DNA of 64,000 nt from Collinsella aerofaciens ATCC 25986 (GTDB lineage: Bacteria; Actinomycetota; Coriobacteriia; Coriobacteriales; Coriobacteriaceae), in NCBI RefSeq assembly GCF_010509075.1, contig NZ_CP048433.1, positions 62,001-126,000 of the forward strand. The letters run 5' to 3'. Positions 41,914 to 50,779 of the stretch are shown here, piece after piece. A program made the position numbers and the translations under genes. The notes below the pieces were generated by a model. It did not search any database. It was not told the DNA's origin and saw only the letters and a program-made list of their open reading frames with translations. How positions within the stretch are numbered: the stretch's first letter is position 1; each line of letters begins with the position of its first letter.

Positions 41914-44136
41914 ATGAAGATCATCAAGCGCAGCGGCACCGAGGTTACCTTTGACATCGATAAGATCGTCAATGCGATCCGCGCCGCAAACTTGGAGGTC
42001 GAGGAAGGCTCTCGCCTTACCGACCGCCAGGTGATCTATGCGGCACAAAACGTCGCCGAGGCATGTGAGAAGGCCGGCCACACCGTATCGGTCGAGGAGA
42101 TCCAGGATCTGGTCGAGGACGAGATTATGCGTCTCGACTGCTACGAGGTCGCTCGTCACTACATCATCTACCGCTATGTTCAGAGCCTGAAGCGCCAAAA
42201 GAACACGACCGATGACAAGATTCTGTCGCTGATTGAGTGCAATAACGAAGAGGTCAAGCAGGAGAACTCCAACAAGAACCCGACTGTCAACTCCGTTCAG
42301 CGCGACTACATGGCCGGCGAGATTTCCAAGGACCTGACGCAGCGCGTGCTGCTGCCCCAGGAGATCGTGGATGCCCACAACGAGGGCCTGATTCACTTCC
42401 ACGATTCGGACTACTTCGCCCAGCACATGCATAACTGTGACCTGGTGAACCTGGAGGATATGCTCCAGAATGGCACCGTTATCTCGGGCACGCTGATCGA
42501 GAAGCCGCACAGCTTTTCGACTGCTTGCAATATCGCGACGCAGATCATCGCGCAGGTCGCCTCTTCCCAGTATGGCGGTCAGTCGATTTCGCTGACCCAC
42601 CTGGCTCCGTTTGTCGAGGTGAGCCGTCAGAAGATTCGCGGCGAGGTTGCCCGCGAGCTCGAGGAGCTTGGCGTCTCTGCGTCTGCCGAGAAGGTCCGTG
42701 AGGTCGTTGAGGATCGTCTGCGTGACGAGATCCGTCGCGGCGTCCAGACGATTCAGTATCAGGTCGTGACCCTTATGACCACGAATGGCCAGGCGCCGTT
42801 CGTGACGGTCTTTATGTATCTCAATGAGGCCCGTACGCCCCAGGAGAAGCACGACCTTGCCATGATTGTGGAGGAGACGCTTCGTCAGCGCTATGAGGGC
42901 GTTAAGAACGAGGCTGGCGTGTGGATCACTCCGGCGTTCCCCAAGCTTATCTATGTGCTCGAGGACGATAACGTTTACGAGGATTCCCCGTACTTCTACC
43001 TGACTCAGCTGGCTGCGAAGTGCACCGCCAAGCGCATGGTGCCCGACTACATCTCCGAGAAAAAGATGCGTGAGCTCAAGCTGTCTAAGGGTGAGACCGC
43101 CGGCAATGGCGATTGCTACACCTGCATGGGTTGCCGCAGCTTCCTGACGCCCGACCGTTCGGGCAACGGCTTTAACAATGTTGCCAACGCGCTGAACTAT
43201 GACCCGACCAAACCTAAGTACTATGGCCGCTTTAACCAGGGTGTTGTGACCATCAACCTGCCCGATGTCGCACTGAGCTCGCATCAGGACATGGACAAGT
43301 TCTGGAAGATCTTCGACGAGCGCCTTGAGCTGTGCCATCGTGCCCTGCTGTGCCGTCATGAGCGCCTGATGGGCACGCTTTCGGATGCCGCACCGATTCT
43401 GTGGCAGTACGGCGCCCTGGCGCGCCTTAAGAAGGGCGAGACGATCGACAAACTGCTCGTGGGCGGCTATTCCACCATCAGCCTGGGGTATGCCGGTCTG
43501 TATGAGTGCGTCAAGTACATGACGGGCCACAGCCACACCGAGAAGGAAGGCACGCCGTTTGCCATGGCCGTCATGCAGCACATGAACGACAAATGCGCCG
43601 AGTGGAAGGCCGAAAGCGATATCGACTTCTCGCTGTACGGCACCCCGCTTGAGTCGACGACCTACAAGTTCGCCAAGTGCCTGCAGCGTCGTTTTGGCAT
43701 TATTCCGGGTGTGACGGACAAGGGCTACATTACCAACAGCTACCACGTCCATGTGTCCGAGGAGATTGATGCTTTCGATAAGCTCAAGTTTGAGGGCATG
43801 TTCCAGCAGCTTTCGCCGGGCGGTGCCATCTCCTACGTCGAGGTTCCTAACATGCAGGACAACCTTAAGGCTGTCATTCGCGTGATGCAGTACATCTACG
43901 ACAACATCATGTACGCCGAGCTCAACACCAAGAGCGATTACTGCCAGGTGTGCGGCTACGATGGCGAGATCAAGATTGTCGAGGATGACGGCAAGCTGGT
44001 GTGGGAGTGCCCCAATTGCGGCAACCGCGATCAGGAGAAGATGAATGTCGCCCGTCGTACGTGCGGCTACATCGGTACTCAATTCTGGAACCAGGGTCGA
44101 ACCGAGGAGATCCGCGACCGCGTGCTGCATCTCTAA
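41914..44136 (+). CDS. nrdD: Anaerobic ribonucleoside-triphosphate reductase
   Basis: This 740-residue glycyl-radical enzyme makes deoxyribonucleotides without oxygen. An N-terminal ATP-cone (IIKRSGTEVTFDIDKI) senses ATP/dATP. The catalytic barrel follows. Two CxxC pairs near the end (CQVCGYDGE, CPNCGNRD) bind zinc, and the glycyl-radical loop is RRTCGYIGTQFW. The ATG was chosen at MKIIKR; an upstream in-frame ATG gives ten extra residues. It needs NrdG, encoded 427 bases downstream. Confidence 0.96.
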   Translation: MKIIKRSGTEVTFDIDKIVNAIRAANLEVEEGSRLTDRQVIYAAQNVAEACEKAGHTVSVEEIQDLVEDEIMRLDCYEVARHYIIYRYVQSLKRQKNTTDDKILSLIECNNEEVKQENSNKNPTVNSVQRDYMAGEISKDLTQRVLLPQEIVDAHNEGLIHFHDSDYFAQHMHNCDLVNLEDMLQNGTVISGTLIEKPHSFSTACNIATQIIAQVASSQYGGQSISLTHLAPFVEVSRQKIRGEVARELEELGVSASAEKVREVVEDRLRDEIRRGVQTIQYQVVTLMTTNGQAPFVTVFMYLNEARTPQEKHDLAMIVEETLRQRYEGVKNEAGVWITPAFPKLIYVLEDDNVYEDSPYFYLTQLAAKCTAKRMVPDYISEKKMRELKLSKGETAGNGDCYTCMGCRSFLTPDRSGNGFNNVANALNYDPTKPKYYGRFNQGVVTINLPDVALSSHQDMDKFWKIFDERLELCHRALLCRHERLMGTLSDAAPILWQYGALARLKKGETIDKLLVGGYSTISLGYAGLYECVKYMTGHSHTEKEGTPFAMAVMQHMNDKCAEWKAESDIDFSLYGTPLESTTYKFAKCLQRRFGIIPGVTDKGYITNSYHVHVSEEIDAFDKLKFEGMFQQLSPGGAISYVEVPNMQDNLKAVIRVMQYIYDNIMYAELNTKSDYCQVCGYDGEIKIVEDDGKLVWECPNCGNRDQEKMNVARRTCGYIGTQFWNQGRTEEIRDRVLHL

Positions 44137-44147
44137 TACCGCTCCGG

Positions 44148-44286
44148 GGCTGAGCCGAGAGGGCCGCTTGGGCATTTGCTCGCTATTTCGGACAGTCCTG
44201 CGCAAGACGAAGGCCACATTAAGTGGCCTTCTTTGCGTGCGGAACTCATATCGAGCAAAAGCCCAAGCGGCCCTCTCGGTTCAGCC
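44148..44286. repeat. 139-base intergenic palindrome after nrdD
   Basis: The outer arms (35 bases, starting GGCTGAGCCGAGAGG) pair with two mismatches. An inner hairpin GAAGGCCAC-ATTAA-GTGGCCTTC lies at the centre. It could act as a nrdD terminator, but lacks a T run. The outer arms are among the longest in the window. Confidence 0.75.
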
Positions 44287-44464
44287 AAGTTGATGTAGCT
44301 GAGATGCAGCACGCGGTCTGCTCACCCCTCGAAGTTCTTAGCGGAAATGAGTTGACTTGCAACAACGGTTTGCTTGCGGAGTCGGTTGAGCTGCAACAAA
44401 GTATTTATTGGACCTCGAACCCTATACTCGATGTTCGCTTCGTTCATTGAGTTACCTTTTGCAT

Positions 44465-44548
44465 GAGGCCGGGACATATCGTCCCGCCCGCAGTTTCGCA
44501 GGCCGAAGGCCGAGAATGTTTGAGGACGGGACGATATGTCCCGGCCTC
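44465..44548 (+). promoter_or_regulatory. 84-base hairpin ending at the nrdG ribosome site
   Basis: Perfect 22-base arms starting GAGGCCGGGACATATC enclose a 40-base interior with CCGCAG on the left, GGCC-GAA-GGCC in the middle and TGAGGA on the right. The nrdG ribosome site AGGAGA begins 3 bases after the hairpin, so folding may affect nrdG translation. The loop motifs match those of 34913-35037. Confidence 0.7.
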
Positions 44549-44563
44549 CCAGGAGAGTTACCT

Positions 44564-45145
44564 ATGAACTACGCGAACATTAAGTATTTCGACATTGCTG
44601 ATGGGGAAGGTGTTCGTACTTCTCTGTTTGTGAGTGGGTGCCGTCGTGGGTGCAAGAATTGCTTTAACTCCGTCGCGTGGGACTTTGCCGCGGGTGAACC
44701 GTTCGACCGTGCCGTCGAGGACAAGATTATCGAGAGTCTCGACCATCCCTTTATCGATGGTCTGACGATTCTGGGCGGGGAGCCCATGGAACCCGAGAAC
44801 CAGGCAGGGCTCGTTGAGTTTGTCGAGCGTGTTCGTGCGACTTATCCCGTGGAGTCGGGGAAGACTATTTGGTGCTTTACCGGCGACGTGCTCGAGGAGC
44901 TTATGCCGGGCGGTCGTCACCATACCGAGGTGACGGACCGTATCCTTGCCTGCCTCGATATGTTGGTGGACGGCCCGTTCGTTCAAGACCTGTACGATAT
45001 CTCCTTGCGTTTTAGGGGTTCGAGTAATCAGCGGGTGATCGACATGAACGCCACGCGCACTCGTGCCGCGCGCGAGGGCGTTTCGCTTTGCGACGCTGTG
45101 GAACTTTGGCGGGACGATCCGGTCTATTCGACCCATACTATGTAG
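44564..45145 (+). CDS. nrdG: Anaerobic ribonucleotide reductase activating protein
   Basis: This 193-residue radical SAM enzyme installs the glycyl radical on NrdD. The iron-sulphur motif is CRRGCKNC, followed by TILGGEPM for SAM binding. The ATG lies after AGGAGAGTT; the open frame upstream crosses the palindrome and is not coding. The length is slightly above the E. coli protein. Confidence 0.94.
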   Translation: MNYANIKYFDIADGEGVRTSLFVSGCRRGCKNCFNSVAWDFAAGEPFDRAVEDKIIESLDHPFIDGLTILGGEPMEPENQAGLVEFVERVRATYPVESGKTIWCFTGDVLEELMPGGRHHTEVTDRILACLDMLVDGPFVQDLYDISLRFRGSSNQRVIDMNATRTRAAREGVSLCDAVELWRDDPVYSTHTM

Positions 45146-45211
45146 CTTGTGGCCGATGCCGGAGGGCGTGGTACCATAGCGCGAACGCAAAATCGGAAGA
45201 GTGAGGCCTAG

Positions 45212-45769
45212 ATGGTCGATCAGGAAAAAGTTGAGACCGCCATAAAGCTGTTGCTTGAGGGCATAGGCGAGGACCCAACTCGTGAGGGCCTGCTGGAGAC
45301 GCCGGCACGCGTCGCCCGTATGTATGGCGAGATTGCCGGCGGCATGGACCAGAGCGCTGAGGAGCACCTGTCCAAAACTTTTGCCGTCGCTTCGAACGAT
45401 TTAGTTATCGAGCGCGACATCACGTTTTACTCGCTGTGCGAGCACCATCTGCTGCCGTTTTATGGCAAGGCTGCGATCGGCTATATCCCTAACGGCCGCG
45501 TGGCGGGTCTGTCTAAGCTTGCTCGCACGGTTGAGGTCTATGCCCGTCGTCTGCAGCTGCAGGAGCAGCTGTGTACACAGGTTGCCGATGCCCTCATGGA
45601 ATATCTTGCCCCCCAAGGGGCAATCGTGCTGATGGAAGCCGAGCATATGTGCATGACCATGCGCGGCGTGCAAAAGCCCGGTACCAAGACCGTAACGCTT
45701 GCTCGTCGCGGTGTCTTTGAGACCGATCCGTCGCTCGAGGAGCGATTCTTTAGGATGCTGGGCCGCTAA
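45212..45769 (+). CDS. folE: GTP cyclohydrolase I
   Basis: This 185-residue enzyme converts GTP to dihydroneopterin triphosphate, the first folate step. Zinc ligands lie in CEHHLLPF and in the HMCMTMRG region, with [16 protein letters not shown] typical of FolE. The ATG follows GTGAGG. It is 2 bases before the HD-domain gene, so these and folB form an operon. Confidence 0.95.
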   Translation: MVDQEKVETAIKLLLEGIGEDPTREGLLETPARVARMYGEIAGGMDQSAEEHLSKTFAVASNDLVIERDITFYSLCEHHLLPFYGKAAIGYIPNGRVAGLSKLARTVEVYARRLQLQEQLCTQVADALMEYLAPQGAIVLMEAEHMCMTMRGVQKPGTKTVTLARRGVFETDPSLEERFFRMLGR

Positions 45770-45771
45770 CC

Positions 45772-46353
45772 ATGAGAGTCGTCAACGACTTTGCATCGAA
45801 GACCGATGAAGGAACGTCGCGTCGCGGCTTTATGGCTTCGGGCCTGACTCCCTTTGGTGCCATGCCTCGCATTGATTACATCTGTGCCAACGGACTGTTC
45901 CGGCGGCATCTGGGAAACATTGCGCAGTTGGAATCGGGGCGCATCTTTTGCCGCCACGGTATCGACCATCTGCTGGATGTCGCCCGTATTATGTGGATCA
46001 AGAATCTCGAGGAAGAGCTCAAATTTGACCGCGAGGTCATCTATGCCACGGCACTTCTTCACGATATCGGCAAAGATGAACAGTATGAATCGGGTATATC
46101 CCATGATGTTGCAAGCGAACGCGTCGCCGATGCGATTCTCGGCGGCATGCCCGAAGACGTGGCGTTTGAGCCGGCAGATGCCGCAGCCATTAAGACGGCC
46201 ATTCTGGGCCATCGAAAGCTGCGCGTGAACAGCCAGCCGCTTGAGCGTCTGCTCTATGCAGCCGACAAAGCGTCGCGCGCCTGCTTTGCATGCCCTGCGC
46301 GCAATGCCTGCAACTGGAGCGATGATAAAAAGAACCTGTCGATTCGCGTGTAG
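45772..46353 (+). CDS. HD-domain metal-dependent phosphohydrolase in the fol operon
   Basis: This 193-residue protein has the HD signature: a first histidine in FCRHGIDHLLDVARI and the HD pair in LLHDIGKDEQY, then a later histidine (SHDVAS). Four cysteines near the C-terminus (CFACPARNAC) may bind metal. It lies between folE and folB, where dihydroneopterin triphosphate must lose phosphates, so a pterin phosphatase role is plausible but inferred. YfbR- or YqeK-like nucleotidase activity is an alternative. Confidence 0.8.
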   Translation: MRVVNDFASKTDEGTSRRGFMASGLTPFGAMPRIDYICANGLFRRHLGNIAQLESGRIFCRHGIDHLLDVARIMWIKNLEEELKFDREVIYATALLHDIGKDEQYESGISHDVASERVADAILGGMPEDVAFEPADAAAIKTAILGHRKLRVNSQPLERLLYAADKASRACFACPARNACNWSDDKKNLSIRV

Positions 46354-46396
46354 TCGGTATGCGCGGTCGGGGTTCTGAACGAAGGAGACGATCGCG

Positions 46397-46882
46397 ATGA
46401 CTAACAAAAAGCTGCCCGAGAATGCAACCAAGACCGAGGGTGCCGAGCTTGCCCGTCGTGGCAGGGGCGAGATTTCCGCCGCAACGGCGGTGCCCCATGT
46501 GAGCTATGACGACCTGCGCCATGCCGACCGCATTACTATCGATGGTCTCGAGGTCTTTGCCAACCACGGCGTGTATCCCGAGGAAAACGCCCTGGGGCAG
46601 AAGTTTGTCGTGTCCTTGGTGCTCTATGCCGACCTGCGCGCGGCGGGGGAGCACGATAACCTGGATGCCTCTATTGATTACGGCTCGGTGTGCCACGATG
46701 TCGATGGCTATCTGCGCGAGCATACGTTTAAGCTCATCGAGGCTGCAGCCGAGGGTGTGGCCCAGATGCTGCTACGTCGTTATCCCTTGCTGCTTGGCGT
46801 GCGTGTTAAGCTCGATAAGCCTTGGGCGCCCGTCGGTCTTCCCCTGGCAAGCTGTGGCGTCGAGATCGAGCGCGTGCGCTAG
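46397..46882 (+). CDS. folB: Dihydroneopterin aldolase with N-terminal extension
   Basis: This 161-residue protein matches FolB from about residue 40 onward: ITIDGLEVFANHGVYPEE, then DYGSVC, LIEAAAEGVAQ and the catalytic lysine in VKLDKPWAP. The first 40 residues are extra and charged, so a later start is possible, but AAGGAG precedes this ATG. It makes 6-hydroxymethyl-dihydropterin. FolK and FolP are not encoded nearby. Confidence 0.9.
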   Translation: MTNKKLPENATKTEGAELARRGRGEISAATAVPHVSYDDLRHADRITIDGLEVFANHGVYPEENALGQKFVVSLVLYADLRAAGEHDNLDASIDYGSVCHDVDGYLREHTFKLIEAAAEGVAQMLLRRYPLLLGVRVKLDKPWAPVGLPLASCGVEIERVR

Positions 46883-46888
46883 CTGACG

Positions 46889-47698
46889 CTAAAGCTCGTT
46901 GGCGGGCGGTTTTTTGAGTCGCTGCGACAGAGCTCTATTGTTGGGGCAGTACGTGTCGAGCAGGGCGTGAAACCGCTGATTGTGGCTTGGCTCGAGCAAG
47001 TGGACGAGCTCGTGGGCGACAACCATGTCGAGGCATTCGACGGGGTAGCCGGCAAGTTCTCGTGCGATGCGAATGGCGCCGGATTTGGGCGTGCACGAGC
47101 CCCAACGCGTTTTCATGCTGCGTATGGAAACGCGGGAAACGGAGACGCCCATTGCGATTTCGTACGCGTGCAAAATATCGCGCAGCGCCGATGTGACCTC
47201 GGACGTATAGAGCTGGTCGATGTGGGCTTGGAGCTCGTCGGACGTTAGACCGTCGAGGATTGCGAGCCGCTTGGCCTGTGGGCGTTCGTTCGACTTGTCG
47301 GCACCCATAAAACTTGCGAAGGTGGCCTGCTGGGGTCGCGGTGCGGGTGATACAAAGTTGTGATCGAGTGCGTCCTGTACCGTGATGGGCTTGCCCCAAA
47401 GCGCAATGATGGACGAGGGGCTGAGCGGCTCCTGTGCCGTCGTCTGACGTTGCTCGCGCTGGGCAAGTCGGCTGATAATCCAGGCGCTGTTGCGCTTCAC
47501 AAACGCTTCGATACGCTCGCGGCTGGCGCCGAGCGGTGCGCTGGCGTGGACCTCACCGCTCGATGTGACGCGTAGGTTGAAGTTCTTGACGCGCTTTTTG
47601 GTAACGACGACGGGGATGGGCATCCCATCCGGTCGGGGTAGGAAAATCGTAAACTGCTGCGTCAAAAGCGGTCCTTCAGATTGGGGACGGGCCGGCAT
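46889..47698 (-). CDS. YgjP/SprT-like zinc metallopeptidase family protein
   Basis: The protein has about 269 residues, or 258 if the TTG at 47665 with GAAGGA upstream is used. It carries the HExxH zinc motif in VVAHELVHLLEPSHNQRF and the preceding TRWGSCTPKSGAIRI, characteristic of the YgjP (DUF45/WLM-like) family. Function is unknown; members are described as predicted metal-dependent hydrolases. It is cytoplasmic by lack of a signal. It converges with folB 7 bases away. Confidence 0.8.
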   Translation of the reverse strand: MPARPQSEGPLLTQQFTIFLPRPDGMPIPVVVTKKRVKNFNLRVTSSGEVHASAPLGASRERIEAFVKRNSAWIISRLAQREQRQTTAQEPLSPSSIIALWGKPITVQDALDHNFVSPAPRPQQATFASFMGADKSNERPQAKRLAILDGLTSDELQAHIDQLYTSEVTSALRDILHAYEIAMGVSVSRVSIRSMKTRWGSCTPKSGAIRIARELAGYPVECLDMVVAHELVHLLEPSHNQRFHALLDTYCPNNRALSQRLKKPPANEL

Positions 47699-47739
47699 TT
47701 CGACCGTTCGGTATGCCGGCCCGCTCAAGGGATGTGAAA

Positions 47740-48753
47740 TTAATAACGCTCGAAGAAGGCAAGGGCGTTATCGCTGCAGAGCTTCTGCATCACGGTCTTG
47801 CCAAAGTGCTTGGAGAGCATGTTCTGGAATTCGGGCATCTTGCTGGCATCGGAGAGGAAAGCGGGCACCTTGGCGCCGTCCCAGTCGCCGCCGAGTGCGA
47901 TGACATCTTCGCCGCCCAGGTCGAGCCAGTGCTCGATATGTGCCGCTAGCTGGTCGAAGGTGACGTCTGCGGTGGTCTTGTCGGTCGCATCGTTGGATAG
48001 GAACTCGCTGCAGTAGTTGAGGCCGACGATGCCGCCCATGTCGCGAATGGTGCGGAACTGGTCGTCGGTGAGGTTGCGCTTGACGCCGCAAACCGCACGG
48101 GAGTTGGAGTGGCTGGCGACGAAGGGGCGCGTGGCGTGGGCGACAACCTCGTCAAAGCACTCATCGTTGAGGTGGGAGACGTCGAGTATCATGCCGGCGT
48201 GCTCCATCTGCGTAAGTGCCTCGATGCCGGCGGCGGTGAGGCCGGCGTGGGTGTCGTGGCCGCTCGCGAGCGGTCCCTGCGCGTTCCAGCTGAGTGACGA
48301 CATAAGCACGCCCAAGCTCTTGAGCACCTCGATCAGCGCGGGGTCCTCGGCAAAGAACGTGGCGTTTTCGATGGTGTGGATGCAGGCGACCTTGCCGTCT
48401 TTGAGCGCAGGGCGAATATCAGCGGCGCTGCGCACGTTGACCATGCGGTCGTGGTTGAGCATTGCCTGGCCGCTCATATGCGCCATGATCTGCGCCTGGA
48501 AGCGCGCGGCGTGGGCGGTGGGAATCTCGTCGGGGACAAACGTAGCGAAGCACTGCGCCCACGGCGTGTTGCCGATCTTTGCGAGCGAGATGGCGCAGGC
48601 GTTGCCCTCGATAAGGTCGAAATCCTGCGGATGCGTTTCGTCGCCGGGGAAATAACCGTCGGTGCCGGCGGTAAAGCGCAGGTCAAGATCGAGTGTGGCC
48701 CAGCCGATACGGTCGGCGGTGTCGCAGTGTAGGTCAAATACGGGATATGCCAT
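47740..48753 (-). CDS. Membrane-dipeptidase family (M19) zinc peptidase
   Basis: This 337-residue protein has the renal dipeptidase barrel. The first zinc motif is FDLHCDTAD, later metal histidines lie in DVSHLND and VASHSNSR, and the C-terminal GGDWDG is typical. It should cleave dipeptides in the cytoplasm, which fits an organism with several peptide importers. The ATG follows GGAGGAACC. It has no signal peptide. Confidence 0.9.
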   Translation of the reverse strand: MAYPVFDLHCDTADRIGWATLDLDLRFTAGTDGYFPGDETHPQDFDLIEGNACAISLAKIGNTPWAQCFATFVPDEIPTAHAARFQAQIMAHMSGQAMLNHDRMVNVRSAADIRPALKDGKVACIHTIENATFFAEDPALIEVLKSLGVLMSSLSWNAQGPLASGHDTHAGLTAAGIEALTQMEHAGMILDVSHLNDECFDEVVAHATRPFVASHSNSRAVCGVKRNLTDDQFRTIRDMGGIVGLNYCSEFLSNDATDKTTADVTFDQLAAHIEHWLDLGGEDVIALGGDWDGAKVPAFLSDASKMPEFQNMLSKHFGKTVMQKLCSDNALAFFERY

Positions 48754-48873
48754 GGTTCCTCCGGTTGCAGCGTTTCTTTGCAAACTGTCAATGAATTGTA
48801 TGACTAGGGTATAGTTAGCGCCATATGTTCACGGCGGCCCGCGTTGTGCGCCGCCCTTATCACGGAGGTTACC

Positions 48874-49302
48874 ATGTCCAACCAGGGCAAGAAGGTCAAG
48901 ACCCATTATCGTGGCACGCTCGATGACGGCACGCAGTTCGATAGCTCCTACGATCGCGGTGAGCCGCTGGAGTTCACCTGCGGTGCCGGTCAGATGATCA
49001 AGGGCTTCGACGCCGCCGTTATCGATATGCAGGTGGGCGAGAAGAAGTCCGTGCACATTCCTGCTGCCGATGCCTACGGCGAGCACAACCCCGAGATGGT
49101 CCTGACCTTCCCGGCCGAGCAGGTTCCCAACATCGAGCAGATCGAGAAGGGCATGAAGCTCTTCCTGTCCACGCCGAGCGGCATGCCTGTCCCCGCTGTC
49201 GTCATCGATGTGACGTCCGAGGCCGTGACGCTCGATGCCAACCACGAGCTTGCCGGCAAGGATCTCAACTTTGATATCGAGCTCGTTGAGGTCGAGGACT
49301 AG
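48874..49302 (+). CDS. FKBP-type peptidyl-prolyl isomerase, SlyD-like
   Basis: This 142-residue protein has the FKBP core (KTHYRGTLDDGTQFDSS, then GAGQMIKGFD) with the inserted-in-flap domain that defines SlyD (about residues 70-120). Unlike E. coli SlyD it ends in VEVED with no histidine-rich nickel-binding tail. It catalyses proline isomerisation and chaperoning. It lies 3 bases before a UreE-like gene. Confidence 0.9.
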   Translation: MSNQGKKVKTHYRGTLDDGTQFDSSYDRGEPLEFTCGAGQMIKGFDAAVIDMQVGEKKSVHIPAADAYGEHNPEMVLTFPAEQVPNIEQIEKGMKLFLSTPSGMPVPAVVIDVTSEAVTLDANHELAGKDLNFDIELVEVED

Positions 49303-49305
49303 TTG

Positions 49306-49884
49306 ATGTCCGTGGACCTGGTAGCTACGGAGCGCTTGGGAAATCTCAACGACCCGTCCTATGAACTCCTGCTTCGTCGGGAGCTGGGTGGCGTCTTTGA
49401 GGTTGACGAGCTGCTACTCGATTGGGACCAGGCTGATGCGCGCCTGTTTGTGGGCGTGACGGAGCTGGGGCGCACGGTGAATGCCCGGCTGGATGCCACT
49501 GATGGCGAGCGTCTTGCCGACGGTGACGTGCTCGCTGTCGACCGCACGGGCACGGTGCCCGTAGCGGTTGTCGTACGCCTGCGCAGCGCCGAGGTCTATT
49601 TGGTCGAAGTCGACCGCATGGATCCGATTGTGCTCGCACATGCGTGCTGGGAGATCGGCAACATGCATGCGCCGCTCTTCCGGGGTGACTCGGACGAGCA
49701 TACCGTGCGCATGTATACGCCGGTGCAACCGGTTTTGGGTCGTATGCTCCGGGGCATTGGGGGCGTTCGGCTCTCGGTGGTCGCACGCGAGCTCGATGCC
49801 AGTCGACGCTTTGCATCGAGCGCGGCGGATGTTGTTGTGAGCATGGCTTCAGACTTTACGATCGTAAAAAAGACGCGCGGCTAA
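49306..49884 (+). CDS. UreE-like metallochaperone homologue (tentative)
   Basis: This 192-residue protein is not clearly assigned. Residues about 100-165 resemble the UreE C-terminal domain: a VEVDRMDPIVLAHACWEIGN segment, then HAPLF and a VLGRMLRGIGGVR stretch. The usual UreE motif is GNRH; here it is GNMH. There is no histidine tail and no urease gene in the window. The two-domain length is right for UreE. Adjacency to SlyD-like FKBP supports a metal-delivery role, but this remains inference. Confidence 0.55.
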   Translation: MSVDLVATERLGNLNDPSYELLLRRELGGVFEVDELLLDWDQADARLFVGVTELGRTVNARLDATDGERLADGDVLAVDRTGTVPVAVVVRLRSAEVYLVEVDRMDPIVLAHACWEIGNMHAPLFRGDSDEHTVRMYTPVQPVLGRMLRGIGGVRLSVVARELDASRRFASSAADVVVSMASDFTIVKKTRG

Positions 49885-49897
49885 GCGCGCGTATGCG

Positions 49898-49937
49898 CAA
49901 GACGGGCTTTGAGGGATTGCCATTCAAAGTCCGTCTT
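49898..49937 (+). promoter_or_regulatory. Hairpin in the leader of the HAD gene
   Basis: Arms CAAGACGGGCTTTGA and TCAAAGTCCGTCTTG pair over 15 positions with one G-U around a 10-base loop. No T run follows, so a leader structure is likelier than a terminator. Confidence 0.5.
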
Positions 49938-49967
49938 GCTGTTGATGAGAGGCTTTGGGGGAAGCAT

Positions 49968-50765
49968 ATGGGTCTTGAGGGAATCAAGCTGATCGCCTGC
50001 GATTTGGATGGCACGTTGCTGCATCCGGGGGAGCGCGAGCCGCGTCCCGAGGCCTTTGAGCTCATTAATGAGCTGCATCGTCGCGGTATTGTGTTTATGC
50101 CGGCGAGCGGCCGTCAATATGCGAGCTTGCGCTATCTGTTTGCCCCGGTGGCCGATGAGCTCGCCTATGTATGCGAAAACGGAGCCCTGGTGATGAGCGA
50201 GGGGCGCGCCGTTGTCAAACGTTCCATGGAACGTAGCCTTGCTATGGATATCGCGAATGCCGTGGTCGCCTACCCCCATGCCGACGTAACCCTTTCCTGC
50301 GAGGGGCACCTCTACACCATAAGCGGTAACGATGCATTCATCGACCATTTGCGTTACGAGGTCCACTGCGATGTGACGGTGGTCGACCGTCCCGAGGACA
50401 TTGACGAGGATGTCATTAAGATTGCGTTTCAAACGCCCGAGACAGAGCAGCCGGCGGCGTTGGAGTATTTTGCGCGTCGCTTTAGCGACCGGGTCGATGT
50501 GATGACGTCGGGAACCGAATGGACCGACTTTATCGGCTTTGATTCGGGCAAAGGGTCCGCGCTTGCCGATTATGGTCGCGCACTGGGGATCTCACCTAAC
50601 GAAATGATGGCGTTTGGCGATAACGAAAACGATCGCGACATGCTCAACGTGGTGGGCCATCCCTATCTGATGGAGAGCTGCAATCCCAGCATGCGCGGTG
50701 TCAATGACCGTGTCCGCTACGTGCGCACGGTCGAAGAAGAGCTGCGTCGTCTACTTGCTGAGTAG
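49968..50765 (+). CDS. HAD-superfamily hydrolase, Cof type
   Basis: This 265-residue phosphatase has the HAD motif I LIACDLDGTLL, motif II in MPASGR, a C2B cap domain and motif IV FGDNENDRDML. Cof-type members act on sugar phosphates, flavin precursors and similar metabolites; the substrate cannot be predicted. The ATG at MGLEG was chosen for its preceding GGGGGAAG over an upstream in-frame start. Confidence 0.88.
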   Translation: MGLEGIKLIACDLDGTLLHPGEREPRPEAFELINELHRRGIVFMPASGRQYASLRYLFAPVADELAYVCENGALVMSEGRAVVKRSMERSLAMDIANAVVAYPHADVTLSCEGHLYTISGNDAFIDHLRYEVHCDVTVVDRPEDIDEDVIKIAFQTPETEQPAALEYFARRFSDRVDVMTSGTEWTDFIGFDSGKGSALADYGRALGISPNEMMAFGDNENDRDMLNVVGHPYLMESCNPSMRGVNDRVRYVRTVEEELRRLLAE

Positions 50766-50779
50766 GCATGTCCCAAAAT

